Shown in pieces: positions 56,601 through 64,000 of a DNA stretch of 64,000 nucleotides. Under the pieces are notes generated by a model. The model was not told the origin of the DNA, searched no databases, and was given only the letters and a program-made list of their open reading frames with translations. Origin of the DNA: Enoplolaimus lenunculus (lineage: Eukaryota; Nematoda; Enoplea; Enoplida; Thoracostomopsidae); the NCBI GenBank assembly GCA_030248215.1, contig JASANG010001082.1, positions 45,606-109,605 on the forward strand. Reading direction: 5' to 3'. The translations under genes and the position numbers were made by a program. Numbering within the stretch: the first letter of the stretch is position 1; every line of letters starts with the position of its first letter.

Positions 56601-58526
56601 GGTTCAGTTGTAGCGAGGTGGATGGTTTCGAAAGCCAATAGTCGTTTTAAAAGCGCGAAGGCGTTCGTAGTCAATGGGAGGTTCGGCTAGGCGTGAGCGT
56701 GATCACTCAGGGCAAGGGCAGTTAGCAACACTAGGGTACTGCAATACTGGGGAAGGGCAACGGCAACGTTGGAACAGGACAACGGCAACATTGGAGCAGG
56801 GCAACGGCAACATTGGAGCATGTAAACGGCAACATTCGGGCAGGGCAACCAACAACGCAGGGTACTACGTACAATGAACACCTCAGGGGCACGTCAACGG
56901 ACAAATGGGCAGATTGCGTTTACTGCTGTTTTCGGTAATCAAAAACCGTATGCTTTTTTCTTTTTCCCCACACTTTCTTCAGACGAAATTGCTAACCCGG
57001 CAGGATTTTTTGAATGGGGGGCTGAACCTGGAGGAATTTGCCGAGCGGGGAGGACTTTGGTCTTGTGAGTTCCCCACCAGCGAAACGCCAGAACGAAACC
57101 CCAGTGATTACAATCATAGAACAAAGATCGCTACCTACTCTATTAGCATTTGGCGTTGCGTTGTGGTTACCGACAAACTTTGAATTAGCTCTAGGACTTT
57201 GTGAAAGACTATCTTCTAGTAATAGCTGAATGCTGCTGATATCTGAGCATGAAATTTGACTGGGTAAACTACTGCGACGTAATTGGGAATTCTTTCTGAA
57301 ATATATGAACAATTGTACACTTTACCTTGATTACGGATGCATACGTCGCAAAGTTCGGGTATATAAATACCGGTTTTCAAACGAAACATGAGCGGATGCG
57401 GTTTTTCAGCTCTCGTATCATATTATCTAAGGGCACTATACATACGTAAAACATAAACTTTTTTATACGATGTTGAAGACAGAAGGCTAGTCGAAACACA
57501 AATTCAAACTATTGCGCTGCTTTAATTTAACACGTTTAAAATCAAACATTCCATAGCATAAAAATTATTAACGGTGTAAATAAACATAAAACGCGCAACC
57601 AGAATGTTGGTGCAATATCCAAAAATAATTTTGTTAAGGCAACTATTTATCCATTTTGACACGCATGTCAAACCGTCCTTTCGCATTTTTAGCCCAATTT
57701 ACGGAAAAATAATAAATAGAAACTAACAAGGAATATATATTTACCTTGTAATTTCCACAGTTTCTTCAGATTGACGTATATCAACGCCATCCCGCTGACG
57801 ATCTTCATTCGTTTTATTATAATAGACCCCAGCGTCTGTTTTATGCAAACAAGCGTGGCCCGCCAAGTCGTCACAATTTCTTGACATTCCGATATATTCA
57901 GGTGTTGGCGAAATACTACACGATGGAACATTATCTAAAAGCACTATGCCACTATCATCGTGAACACGATCTTTAAAGGGTAGTTGTTTTAAACACTTAC
58001 GTGTAGTTGCAGTATCACATTCTTGGCATAAATTCGCGTCATTAACGAAACTGTTTCCATCACATTGAAATTCTTCCTCCATCTCCGAATCATTAGACCG
58101 CAACAACGAACAATAATCATGTCCACTTATCACCATACTGCTGCCGGTGAACAACATAGCTCCTGATTCACTGTTTTCGTTGCGAGAGCAAGAATTTTGC
58201 GACTCCTCTATTTGGGATGTGAGCAATTGGTTTTGATTTAAGCAAACCACGTCAGAACAAATTTTGTCAGACAAAGAACTTTTGTCATATTCGACCCCAG
58301 AACTGACCTTGGTAATAGAAGCACCTAAATCAGCCCTACTACAGGACCTACTTCGCGAAGCAGATACTAAATGAGGCGGTTTCGGCGGAACTTTAGGTTT
58401 ATTTGCAGAACTCATTTTTTGCCAGCCTACGTTTTGCAGACCAAGTCGTTTGCTACCAACAACAGAATGGTTGAGATTTTCGGCGGAAACGGGCAATAAC
58501 GGTACATGATCATGACTCATATTCAT
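33633..58526 (-). CDS. ephexin-family Rho guanine-nucleotide exchange factor, 17 exons, complete
   Basis: Seventeen exons join in phase from ATG at 58526 to TGA at 33633-33635, 3672 nt, 1223 residues. Order on the minus strand: 58526-57745, 57295-57171, 51474-51388, 51034-50662, 50328-50015, 47885-47558, 46509-46353, 45965-45818, 45037-44950, 44892-44824, 44686-44528, 44281-44077, 43615-43494, 43175-43023, 42464-42270, 41601-41417, 33814-33633. The architecture is a long disordered Ser/Pro-rich N-terminus (about 1-700), a DH domain (about 738-950), a PH domain (about 985-1112) and a C-terminal SH3 (about 1140-1205). This is the layout of ARHGEF5/15/16/19/26/NGEF. The DH catalyses GDP release from RhoA/Rac/Cdc42-type GTPases at the membrane; ephexins act in actin remodelling, in animals often downstream of Eph receptors. 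Exons 2 to 5 have no homology to check against, so those boundaries are less sure than the DH-PH-SH3 part. Confidence 0.92.
34162..35318. mobile_element. foldback element with apparently identical 231-bp arms
   Basis: The arms 34162-34392 and 35088-35318 are exact inverse copies as far as I can read them; they begin ACTAGTGGAAAAAGTGCTCC. The 695-bp centre has no open frame of note. The outer motif (ACTAGNGGNAAAAGTGC) resembles the ends of the element at 48783-49893, ACTAGGTAAAAGTGCCCC, so the two may belong to one superfamily. No target duplication was recognised. Identical arms imply a young insertion or recent conversion. Confidence 0.85.
35843..35945. repeat. two tandem copies of a 53-bp unit
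   Basis: Two adjacent units share GGCTC(A/G)C(G/A)TACTGACTACATCA followed by ATGAAGCAAACAAAC and AACAACAGT, with only two differences noted. It is a recent local duplication. Confidence 0.75.
36330..36860. mobile_element. hAT-like CTCGG-rich element plus flank, homologous to 52780-53330
   Basis: The order CCGGCCGGAG, ATTCAAATCTAA, TTTAACATCTCACNCCGAT, AGCGTTGCGTTCAGTTGCAA, CAGTTTTCTGTAGGT and then GTCTCGG-rich sequence ending near GAATACAATTTCGC recurs at 52780-53330. The two regions are copies of one composite of at least 500 bp. A reversed, shorter copy is at about 54374-54790. Confidence 0.6.
36870..38090. other. intron sequence, nothing recognised
   Basis: Several open frames (36888-37169, 37191-37484, 37297-37503, 37684-37923) have no known motif, overlap on opposite strands and lie in the GEF intron. 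I regard them as chance. Confidence 0.35.
38160..39733. repeat. 348-bp satellite, about 4.5 tandem units
   Basis: Units repeat at exactly 348 bp (equivalent starts at 38387, 38735, 39083 and 39431), with a truncated first unit from about 38160. The unit carries ATGCAGGTGAAAGTAATCTT, CAAAAAATATGATCCGAA, CATATTTTCACTTGCTATTGG and CATTGCGTTCATTTACAG. Full units differ at only a few percent of sites, so the array is young. Two overlapping frames of 64 and 68-74 codons recur in each unit, but one cannot tell coding constraint from recent duplication. Confidence 0.9.
39980..40620 (+). mobile_element. tRNA-derived SINE, tandem dimer plus partial third unit
   Basis: Two 270-bp units (about 39999 and 40269) each start with a tRNA-like head: A box TGGCGCAGTGG (40033-40043) and B box around ATTTCGATCCCC in unit 1; ACGCAGTGG and TGTCGATCCCGGC in unit 2. 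A shared body follows, with CCAACTGCTTAG, CCTACTTAGACTGA and TGGAGGCTACTCCGT. A decayed third piece with a further B-box-like TTTGATCCCAGCTCC lies near 40585. RNA polymerase III promoters of this kind drive SINEs. The acceptor stem does not pair, so it is not a functional tRNA gene. Confidence 0.82.
41117..41245. repeat. SINE-like fragment flanked by TTTCTTGTTTATAGATGAA direct repeats
   Basis: A copy of the AAATACGTATGTGGGGCGTT family (41150-41202) is bracketed by two copies of TTTCTTGTTTATAGATGAA at about 41117 and 41224. The direct repeats could be a long target-site duplication, as made by LINE-type retroposition, or a local duplication. Confidence 0.5.
42270..43175 (-). CDS. ephexin-like GEF exons 14-15: PH domain
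   Basis: Exon 14 (43175-43023) begins RWLVKEGELVVLV and contains YCFLFTDIMMLAKR, the first PH strands, with a lysine-rich KKKRHYVTGKQKKVK loop. Exon 15 (42464-42270) continues with the core strands and ends KQVQMVFAAESE, followed in exon 16 by SDRERWIEAL, the C-terminal PH helix with its invariant Trp. The domain would bind phosphoinositides or steer the DH domain. Confidence 0.92.
43494..46509 (-). CDS. ephexin-like GEF exons 7-13: DH (RhoGEF) domain
   Basis: Exon 7 carries the ephexin-typical PLYQHYHQ and SLWCELPE, exon 8 KLQEAMFEIISSEASYLRSL (the conserved first DH helix, CR1), exon 9 LFSNVIQIRD, and exons 10 and 11 the middle helices. Exon 12 has SFLMLPMQRVTRYPLLIDAV, the CR3 helix that contacts the GTPase and the most conserved DH motif. 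Exon 13 ends the domain with IPLVSTNR, which leads into the PH domain as in human ephexins (FPLISASR). All junctions have GT-AG ends and matched phase. Confidence 0.93.
45078..45399. mobile_element. hAT-like CAGGGTGCAACCGG-family MITE in a GEF intron
   Basis: A 322-bp element from CAGGGTGTAACCGAAATTCC to GTCCGGTTGCACCCTG. Flanks CTTGTTCG (45070-45077) and CTTGTTTA (45400-45407) match at 6 of 8 positions. Its interior is rich in CCGGTTCCGG. It sits between GEF exons 8 and 9, only 40 bp upstream of exon 9, close to where branch-point and acceptor signals lie. It is non-coding. Confidence 0.8.
47558..51474 (-). CDS. ephexin-like GEF exons 3-6: linker to the DH domain
   Basis: Exons 51474-51388, 51034-50662, 50328-50015 and 47885-47558 have compatible phases (1, 2, 1, 2 at their ends). 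They code a low-complexity, Ser/Thr/Asp-rich linker with a proline-basic stretch KPELPVKPKKL and APEPPPRTTS in exon 5, and an acidic run around DDAAQFSDTSDSEYEQLED. No domain is recognised. The acceptor of exon 5 is a choice between two AGs; only the upstream one (TTTTAAG) keeps the phase set by the strong GTAAGT donor of exon 4. Confidence 0.7.
48783..49893. mobile_element. MITE with ~225-bp arms, one arm duplicated
   Basis: Three copies of a 225-bp arm: 48783-49007 and 49021-49244 in direct orientation and 49666-49893 inverted. All begin ACTAGGTAAAAGTGCCC and contain GGGACAGATTGTGATATG and AACATATGGGCCCA. Arms 1 and 3 form the outer inverted repeat; arm 2 is an extra direct copy. The copies differ by several percent. 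It lies in the GEF intron between exons 5 and 6. Confidence 0.82.
52039..52740. mobile_element. CAGGGTGCAACCG-family hAT-like copy, interrupted
   Basis: The left end CAGGGTGCAACCGAAATTCC is clear at about 52043. CTCCGGTTCCGG sequence resumes at 52692 after a younger element has split it. The right end has decayed and cannot be placed exactly. It lies in the large GEF intron between exons 2 and 3. Confidence 0.6.
52359..52691. mobile_element. hAT-like CAGGGATGGG-family element nested in another, perfect 8-bp TSD
   Basis: A 333-bp insertion from CAGAGATGGGAGTCCCG to CCGCCCATTTTTG is flanked by the perfect 8-bp duplication CTCCGGTT (52351-52358 and 52692-52699), which itself comes from the CCGG-rich host element. 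This orders the two families in time: this copy landed after the surrounding one. Its interior is CTCGG-rich and it has no transposase. Confidence 0.88.
52780..53400. mobile_element. CTCGG-rich hAT-like composite, second copy
   Basis: Homologous over at least 500 bp to 36330-36860, with the same order of blocks (TTTAACATCTCACGCCGATG, AGCGTTGCGTTCAGTTGCAA, CAGTTTTCCGTAGGT, GATGGGGTCTCGG...). It ends near CTCCGTCCATACCGG. A TTAGGC-type hexamer remnant follows at 53390-53460. Confidence 0.55.
53845..54790. repeat. cluster of hAT-like remnants in the GEF intron
   Basis: A CAGGGTGCAACCGG-family copy (about 53849-54280, ending ACCGCACCCTG) is followed by CCTAAGGCTAAG hexamers (54295-54365) and a reversed CAGGGATGGG-family copy starting at 54374. 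A further piece of the first family ends near 55110. Boundaries are blurred by decay. Confidence 0.55.
55585..55800. repeat. tandem repeat of a ~135-bp unit
   Basis: TTTGAG(G/A)GAATAGGTA(G/A)CACATTCA, GCACCGCTCGTCC / GAGCCGCTCATCC and GGTGGAGAGTGT recur about 130 bp apart. Origin unknown. Confidence 0.55.
55961..56690 (+). pseudogene. decayed open frame interrupted by a hAT-like MITE
   Basis: Before the MITE at 56196 landed, the frame starting at 55961 would have read on through GATACAAG into 56590-56690, giving about 115 codons. The visible product is basic then acidic, with a charged stretch EKTERRRQKAERQEKGRAV that could be helical, and a tail VVARWMVSKANSRFKSAKAF. I do not recognise a family. 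It lies in the large GEF intron and may be the remnant of an older mobile element. Confidence 0.3.
56196..56581. mobile_element. hAT-like CAGGGTGCAACCGG-family MITE, perfect 8-bp TSD
   Basis: This is the best-bounded member: 386 bp from CAGGGTGCAACCGGAATTCC to AATTCCGGTTGCACCCTG, flanked by the perfect 8-bp duplication GATACAAG (56188-56195 and 56582-56589). CAGGG...CCCTG termini plus 8-bp duplications are diagnostic of hAT. The interior alternates CCGGTTCCGG with AT-rich sequence and has no transposase. Confidence 0.92.
56740..56850. repeat. minisatellite GGGCAACGGCAACATTGGA
   Basis: Four to five imperfect units around GGGCAACGGCAACATTGGAG lie in tandem with a period of about 23 bp. They are within the large GEF intron. 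Translations of the repeat are not genes. Confidence 0.65.
57171..58526 (-). CDS. ephexin-like GEF exons 1-2: start codon and disordered N-terminus
   Basis: Exon 1 (58526-57745) begins with an ATG directly preceded in frame by TAG, so this start is well supported; a second Met follows at codon 3. It encodes a Ser/Asn/Asp-rich region with a proline motif KVPPKPPHLV near residue 45, a likely SH3-binding site, followed by a basic SASRSRSCSR patch. Exon 2 (57295-57171) continues with RSSLPSQISCSD. The frame stays open past its GTAACC donor for about 180 nt, so a longer form of exon 2 is possible. Confidence 0.8.
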
Positions 58527-58539
58527 CTAGTTTTTTCAA

Positions 58540-58873
58540 GCAGTGCCAAAACACGATTGACCAAAAATAATTCGCATGCAACAAGACATCTCCAGCATGT
58601 CCACCCTCAAATACCCAGAAACGTTTTATTTCATTTAGAAAGGTGGAATATATATTATGCAATTTAACTAACAGAAATTTATTACTGGGTTACTGAAAGG
58701 GTTGTCCTAATATAGATTATCACGACAATATGTACGTCTTTTGATAATTGTTTATCGTTAAAATTTTAAAGCATAAACATTCATATAGTCAAAGATTATC
58801 GGTATACATGAAACGAACAGCATAGTGCCGATACCAAAATTTTTGCCGATGCTAGTAGTAATAACCCCGCCGT
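58540..58873. other. upstream region of the ephexin-like gene
   Basis: This 330-bp stretch lies 5' of the GEF start codon on the minus strand and should hold its 5'UTR or first non-coding exon. I see no clear TATA element or CpG-rich tract. A MITE follows at 58874. Confidence 0.3.
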
Positions 58874-58995
58874 AGGACCCGGTGTAAAAGCTGTCCCAAC
58901 CCAGGTTTTAAGAGCTTACTAAAAATCCTGAAAATATTCCTATGTTCCATCCTGAAAACGCCTAATATACACGAACAGCTTTTACACCGGGTCCC
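58874..58995. mobile_element. short MITE with GGACCCGGTGTAAAAGCTG ends (copy 2)
   Basis: It runs from AGGACCCGGTGTAAAAGCTG to CAGCTTTTACACCGGGTCCC and is the opposite-orientation relative of 3088-3210, including the flanking AATAACCCCGCCG. It lies about 350 bp upstream of the GEF start codon. Confidence 0.7.
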
Positions 58996-59034
58996 ACGTA
59001 GTTCACGACTTTTTTCAAAACCAAATTTTCTCTT

Positions 59035-59470
59035 TCTTTTTTAGATTCTACCAAATGATTTCGAATTGACATGTCGTGAATTGGGGTTCTGATACTTGGA
59101 AAATTGAATTGTGTGTTTTGTTTCGTAATCATTATCTGTATTTCAGATTCTAACAACTGGTTTCGAATCGACAATCGCAAACAAGTCCTGATACGTTGAA
59201 AATTGAATTAGTTGTTCTGTGTTTGATTAACTATCTGTATTTCAGATTTTATCCAACTGGATTCCGATTGACGTTTATGAAGCAGGGTTTCATACGTTGA
59301 GTATTGAGTTGAAAGGTTTGTTTGTGTGTATTTTATATACAGTTCAACTGGTTTTAATACAATTTCTGGAATCGGATGTTATTGATTTGGAAGGTTTTGT
59401 TTGTTAATTATCAAGATGTATTTCAGATTCTATCCGAATTTTAAAATCGGGTTATAATACATAGATTTTG
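59035..59470. repeat. decayed ~100-bp tandem repeat
   Basis: The block CAGATTCTANCCAACTGG(T/A)TTC followed by GAATTGAC recurs at about 59043, 59148 and 59247, with a weak fourth unit near 59428, each preceded by CTGTATTTCAG and followed by ATACTTGGAAAATTGAATT-like sequence. Units are well diverged. Confidence 0.65.
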
Positions 59471-59569
59471 TAATTTATTATCATGTCTAGTAATTATATT
59501 TGTGTTTAATAAAAAACATGCATGCCAGTACAGTAAAAATTTAACTGTTTTTGTCTGAATACGCGATAA

Positions 59570-60065
59570 TCGGAGCGATTTAAACTCTGTCTTTTCCAGT
59601 GATTTTAAACTGAGCGCTATAACTCTTGGTGACCAACGTATAGATCATGGCCAAAGCATATTTCTAAGTATAGGATACGCCTAAGGTTAGTCCAAAGCTA
59701 AAGCTTGCCTAGCAGTTCCGCACAAAAATGGACCGCCTTGATATTTACATGGACCACACCTTGTATTCAAAACCGGTTCTGCAACCAATTAATACGTTAA
59801 CACCGCAGTATATTAAGAGTTGGAGCCAACATAAGTCTAATTAAGTAATAGTTTAAGCATTTTTTGTTTGAATACACAATGGTTATAGCGAACTAAACTC
59901 TATCATTTCTAGTGATTTTAAACTGTGCGGTGTAAATCTTGGGCAATGCATAGATCAAGGCCTAAGCATATGTCTGCGCCTAGGATAAGCCAAGAGTTAG
60001 TCTAAAGCTTAAGCTTGCCTTGCAGTTCCGCGCAAAAAATGATCCGGTCTTATCTATGCATGCTT
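59570..60065. repeat. two ~310-bp direct repeats carrying MITE-like TTAGGC remnants
   Basis: AAACTCTGTCTTTTCCAGTG at 59581 and AAACTCTATCATTTCTAGTG at 59894 start parallel blocks that both run through GTAGATCANGGCC-type sequence, CTAAGCATAT, GTCNAAAGCT and CAGTTCCGC(A/G)CAAAAA. The inner part (about 59649-59755 and 59957-60065) is a decayed GGCCCATGTA-family MITE, so a MITE-bearing segment was duplicated as a block. Confidence 0.55.
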
Positions 60066-60377
60066 AACATAACCCAAACATTTAGAAATCAGTAATCAGT
60101 GCCTAAAATTTAGAATCTGTGATTAGTGCCTACAATTTTGATTTCAACTATACATAAGCTAAGAGACCGCAATCGATACCCGGTGTCTTCATATACTGCT
60201 GCTATTAATACATAGGTCTAAGCTTTTGAAATAGTTAACCCCTATTTCTTTAGACATACGTAGTCCCAAAATCGAATGCTCTAAAATTTTCTTTCATCTA
60301 TATGTTTTATACTAGATTTTCACAAGTCTCTAGATAAAAATTATAAGATTTAACACATGGAGGTTCACATTTTTGTA

Positions 60378-60484
60378 GTAGCCGGCGTATGTTTGTTGGA
60401 AGTTTATCAGATATAATACACTAAATTTTTTTCAAAATTCACCTCGATATAACATGTATTTCAACAATTCACTACGCCGGCTAC
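60378..60484. mobile_element. 107-bp MITE with GTAGCCGGCGTA inverted ends
   Basis: A perfect 12-bp inverted repeat GTAGCCGGCGTA / TACGCCGGCTAC bounds an AT-rich centre without coding capacity. Target duplication is not clear. Confidence 0.55.
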
Positions 60485-61074
60485 TTAGCTAGTGGTTTTA
60501 ACAAAAGCTGTGTAGAAGCTGGCAGGGGAGAACTCAAGTTACTGCAAGAAGGCCTAGGTTTAGCTATTAGGTTGAAAAACTTTGAAATACCTAACCGCGA
60601 AACATAACCAAACACTAAATAACTTAATTATTACTAAGCTAGAGCATATTTTTTCTAGCACGCGTAAACTTTGTGCAAAAAATGAAGTTTTACGTTTTGC
60701 CTGTGCGTAAGTTGATGTACCTTACCTTTCCTTAAGCACCCCTGCATTCCTGCCAGCTTTTGTAGATCCCTGCCATCCATTTTAAGTCAGGTTAGATGAC
60801 GGCAATGCAAACTTTGCTTTTTTCGTAAACATTTTTGTGTTATTTTTCAACAATTCTGATAAGATTGTTTGTTTAACATAACGTGATATTCTATTGTTAG
60901 ATAAGCTGAATTTGCTCTGTTTTTTCTGAGAACTAGGATGGCGTGACATAGGTTTTTAAGTACTTTACCCCGTTTTTGCTCAGCATAGGACGGCGTGATA
61001 GTTAGGTTACCCTTGTTTTGCTCAGCGTACCAAGTACTCGCCTAGATCTTAAGACTGTGTCAACATTGAAAAGA

Positions 61075-61082
61075 TATATAAA
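61075..61082 (+). promoter_or_regulatory. candidate TATA box of the acidic-repeat gene
   Basis: TATATAAA lies 38-45 bp upstream of the in-frame ATG at 61120, the spacing expected if transcription starts near 61105 with a very short 5'UTR. AT-rich genomes give such matches by chance. Confidence 0.3.
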
Positions 61083-61119
61083 CTAGGTGCAGACCTTCCA
61101 GTTTCAAGTTGTGTTCAAA

Positions 61120-63939
61120 ATGTTAGGTTTGTCTTCGAGTTTTCAAATGTTTTGCCTTGTTGCTATTTTTTCAGATACTTACGTGTTAATAATAAAAATA
61201 ATGTCTAATAAATTACTGCTTGAACCTCCGTTATTGCGTGTTCACAATTCGCCCGAAATCACACTTGCCGAGACATACAAATATTTGGCGTCAAATGATT
61301 TCAAAGCTAAGAGGTGTAAGTGACTTGAATAATTTGATCTGAATACCCCCCAGTGGGTAAAATTTTAGCATTGTCCGTTTATATGAAAACAAATTATTAC
61401 AGATTTAACCTAAATTCGTCATAGTTTGATTTTTGTGAATCAGCTAACAACTTTATCATGAAACGCATGCTTTACTTTATAAATTTCAACATTTTCATGC
61501 ATTATTTATAGATGATTACTGTTCGTTGGCGGCGTCGTGTGAAACTGGGCGACAATGTGATTGTGTTGATGATTTAAACGTCATGCTGCTGCTACCTTCT
61601 GATGTGAGTATTGCTTTATGATGATACGAACTTTTCATTTTATTTGTAGAATGAATATAATACTTCAGTAAAAGTATAGTATTTTTAAAAAGGAATGAAA
61701 TTCAAGAAATACTAACGTTTTCTTGTTTCAAATTGGCTATTTTAAATTTCCTGTTTCAAAAAAAAACTGAATTCTTGTAGGGTTATTTATTCACATGATT
61801 TAATTTAACAAGTTTGTGGTGATGCTATAATTTCTATTGATTACTATTTACTTTAGACTAGTGCGAGAGGTAACGTAAGCTTTGCTACAAAGCTGCTGGA
61901 TGCGTTCATTGTTTACAAATCAACACACTTCATTCAGATTGGCCAATCGGATATTAAATTGTTGACAGATTCAGTCGAAATCCGTGGAAGCTGCGTTTTG
62001 TTTTTGTCACGAGACAGTCACTTCGTTTTTTGTGAAATTGGCGGACGAAATTTTCGCGTGGATATTGCACCGTAAGTTTCTTAGCATGCTGACACAAACA
62101 TGACAATGTCAATACAAACTAGATTTCACTTTTAAATAACGACAGCGTTTAACTCTGATGTCTTGTGACACTGTTCATTGTAAGCAGTTTGTCCTGAGTA
62201 TCGAAATTTTTATTAGAAGATTGGCTATTTTCGAAAACAAATTTGCGTATTCAGTATCTAGCGCGAATTCTCAATCTGATGTTTTAGGTTCAAACCTGCT
62301 CGATGGCAACTAAATTGCGATGGCTATGTCAACAATGTGCTGTTCGTATTTGATTATCACTTTCAATTGGAACAACGGTTGAATATTTTGTGTCATGGCT
62401 TCCACTATTCACTTTTTGTAAGATTATTTACGAAAAGCGTGACAAATCAGAATTAAATTGAATATTTGTTAAGTATTTATTTTACATTTAATTTTAAACT
62501 TTACTTCATTTTTAATTACATGAATTATTTTTGAAAAATTTTATAAATTCATAAAACAATTGCCAAATAAAATGTTATACTACATTTTTAAATTGAAGTG
62601 AACGCAGCATCAATAACCCAGTTTTATCTTATAAATGTTATAGATTACTCCAACCCCTCCAGGATTTGTTATAGATTGCGTCTCCATGTCGTGAAAATGA
62701 GCACGTCAGCGATTTTAACGACGACGACGACAGTTCAGATGCCAGCATCAGCAGTAGCAATCGAGATGTCGAAACGAATGACGATGATGACAATGACCGT
62801 CAAACATTTAGCAACGATGACAGTGACAACGAGCGTCAAACAAATGGCGTCGATATCGTCAATGGCGACGGTGACGATGATAACGGTGATGACGGCAATG
62901 ATGAAGATGATAATGGTGATTTGCTGCAATCCATCGTCAATGGCGACGGTGACGATGACGATGATAACGGTGATGACGGCAATGATGAAGATGATAATGG
63001 TGATTTGCAATCCACTGACTACGTCAGCAACGCCGATGACGACGATAAAGTATATAATACTTTTGTAAGCTGAGCAACATTTTTCATATTTTAGTTGTGA
63101 TAATAAAATAATGGCAACTGATTTTCAGGTAATGCTACCAATTCTAGATTTAGTAATATGTTTAACAATTTTCAGACAAAACAGCAACAAGTGGTTTTAA
63201 ACAAATAATCAAATGTTTCATTTAACAAAATCAATTTTGCAGAACACGATTTCACGTGTCGGCGATAATGGTGATGACAATGAACGGCAAACGTTAGGCA
63301 ACGGTGACGGCGACAATGAACGTCAAACAAATGAATTCGATATCGTCAATGGCGACGGTGACAATGACGATGATAACGGTGATGACGGCAATGATGAAGA
63401 TGATAATGGTGATTTGCAATCCATCGTCAATGGCGACGGTGACGATGATAACGGTGATGACGGCAATGATGAAGATAATGGTGATTTGCAATCCACTGAC
63501 TACGTCAGCAACGCCGATGACGACGATAAAGTATGTAATACTTTTGTAAGCTGAGCAACATTTTTCTTATTTTAGTTGTGATAATAAAATAATGGCAACT
63601 GATTTTCAGGTAATGCTGTCAATTCTAGGTTTAGTAATATGTTTAACAATTTTCAGACAAAACAGCAACAAGTGGTTTTAAACAAATAATCAAATGTTTC
63701 ATTTAACAAAATCAATTTTGCAGAACACGATTTCACGTGTCGGCGACAATGGTGATGACAATGAACGTCAAACAAATGAATTCGATATCGTTAATGTTAA
63801 CGGTGACGATGACGATGATAATGGTGATGACAACAATGACGATGATAACGGTGATGTGACAATTATTGGTGAATTCGCTACGATTATTTCGGATGTGGAA
63901 AACAGTGGCCACATCAGCAGCACCGATAATGTCAATAAA
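61120..63939 (+). CDS. unrecognised gene with acidic Asp/Asn/Gly-rich repeats, 5' part, continues past the window
   Basis: Seven exons join in phase: 61120-61315 (or from ATG 61201), 61512-61603, 61857-62071, 62288-62417, 62675-63049, 63243-63530, 63724-63939. About 504 residues are visible from the first ATG, or 477 from the second; the last exon ends at a GTATGT donor, so the gene goes on. The first 27 residues from ATG 61120 are hydrophobic (MFCLVAIF, YVLIIKI) and could be a signal or anchor. Exon 2 is Cys-rich (YCSLAASCETGRQCDCVDD); exons 3-4 look globular, with beta-rich phrases HFIQIGQSDIKLL, GSCVLFLSRDSHFVFCEI and NVLFVFDYHFQLEQ. Exons 5-7 are low-complexity, built of NGDGDDDNGDD and GNDEDDNGDLQS units. 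Their phase-0 ends allow exon gain without frame loss. I cannot name a family or function; the acidic part could bind calcium or basic partners. Confidence 0.75.
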
Positions 63940-63984
63940 GTATGTAATATTTGTATAAACCTAGCAGCATTTTTCATATTTTAG
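63050..63984 (+). repeat. tandem 481-bp exon-plus-intron duplication
   Basis: Introns 63050-63242 and 63531-63723 are both exactly 193 bp and differ at only about five sites; the exons after them start with the same AACACGATTTCACGTGTCGG. The unit is one intron plus one acidic exon (481 bp between equivalent donors). The sequence after 63939 starts a third similar intron, so the array continues past the window edge. Confidence 0.9.
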
Positions 63985-64000
63985 TTGTGATAATCAAATA

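Noticed and set aside
62735-63491. Minus-strand hydrophobic Ile/Val-rich proteins.
   Set aside because: They are the antisense of the GAT/GAC-rich acidic exons. The plus strand has consistent splice sites and phases.

Overview
This is eukaryotic nuclear DNA from an animal, most likely a small invertebrate. It is AT-rich and repeat-rich, and its genes are split by GT-AG introns, often with TTTCAG-type acceptors. Three host genes can be read directly from the sequence: a two-LIM CSRP/muscle-LIM protein, a complete ephexin-family RhoGEF, and the 5' part of an acidic-repeat gene that I do not recognise. Degenerate TTAGGC-type hexamers (the nematode telomere motif) are everywhere. That hints at a nematode or relative, but the hexamers sit inside transposons and do not settle the taxonomy.

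Layout. 1-21.8 kb: no host gene found; a 1.3-kb CTTANN hexamer array, many short non-autonomous DNA transposons (MITEs), an internally deleted piggyBac at 10708-12347, and a 2.8-kb long-inverted-repeat element nested in a MITE at 13323-16158. 21.9-29.3 kb (+): five-exon CSRP-like gene, 248 codons, with unusual zinc-ligand spacing in both LIM domains. 29.6-33.6 kb: MITEs and palindromes. 33.6-58.5 kb (-): seventeen-exon ephexin-like GEF (about 1223 aa; DH, PH, C-terminal SH3). Its 7.6-kb last intron holds a foldback element with 231-bp arms that look identical, a 348-bp satellite and a tRNA-derived SINE; other introns hold hAT-like MITEs, one nested in another. 58.6-61.0 kb: decayed tandem repeats and MITEs. 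61.1 kb to the window edge (+): unknown gene with a globular N-terminal part followed by tandemly duplicated exons coding Asp/Asn/Gly-rich repeats; it runs off the window.

All exon chains were built by hand by requiring GT...AG boundaries and matching reading-frame phase. In the CSRP and ephexin genes every phase closes and the chain ends at a stop. The repeat families were recognised only by comparing copies inside this window, with target-site duplications used as evidence of transposition. The CSRP protein would act in the actin cytoskeleton or in muscle, and the GEF would activate Rho-family GTPases; nothing in the sequence shows that the three genes work together.
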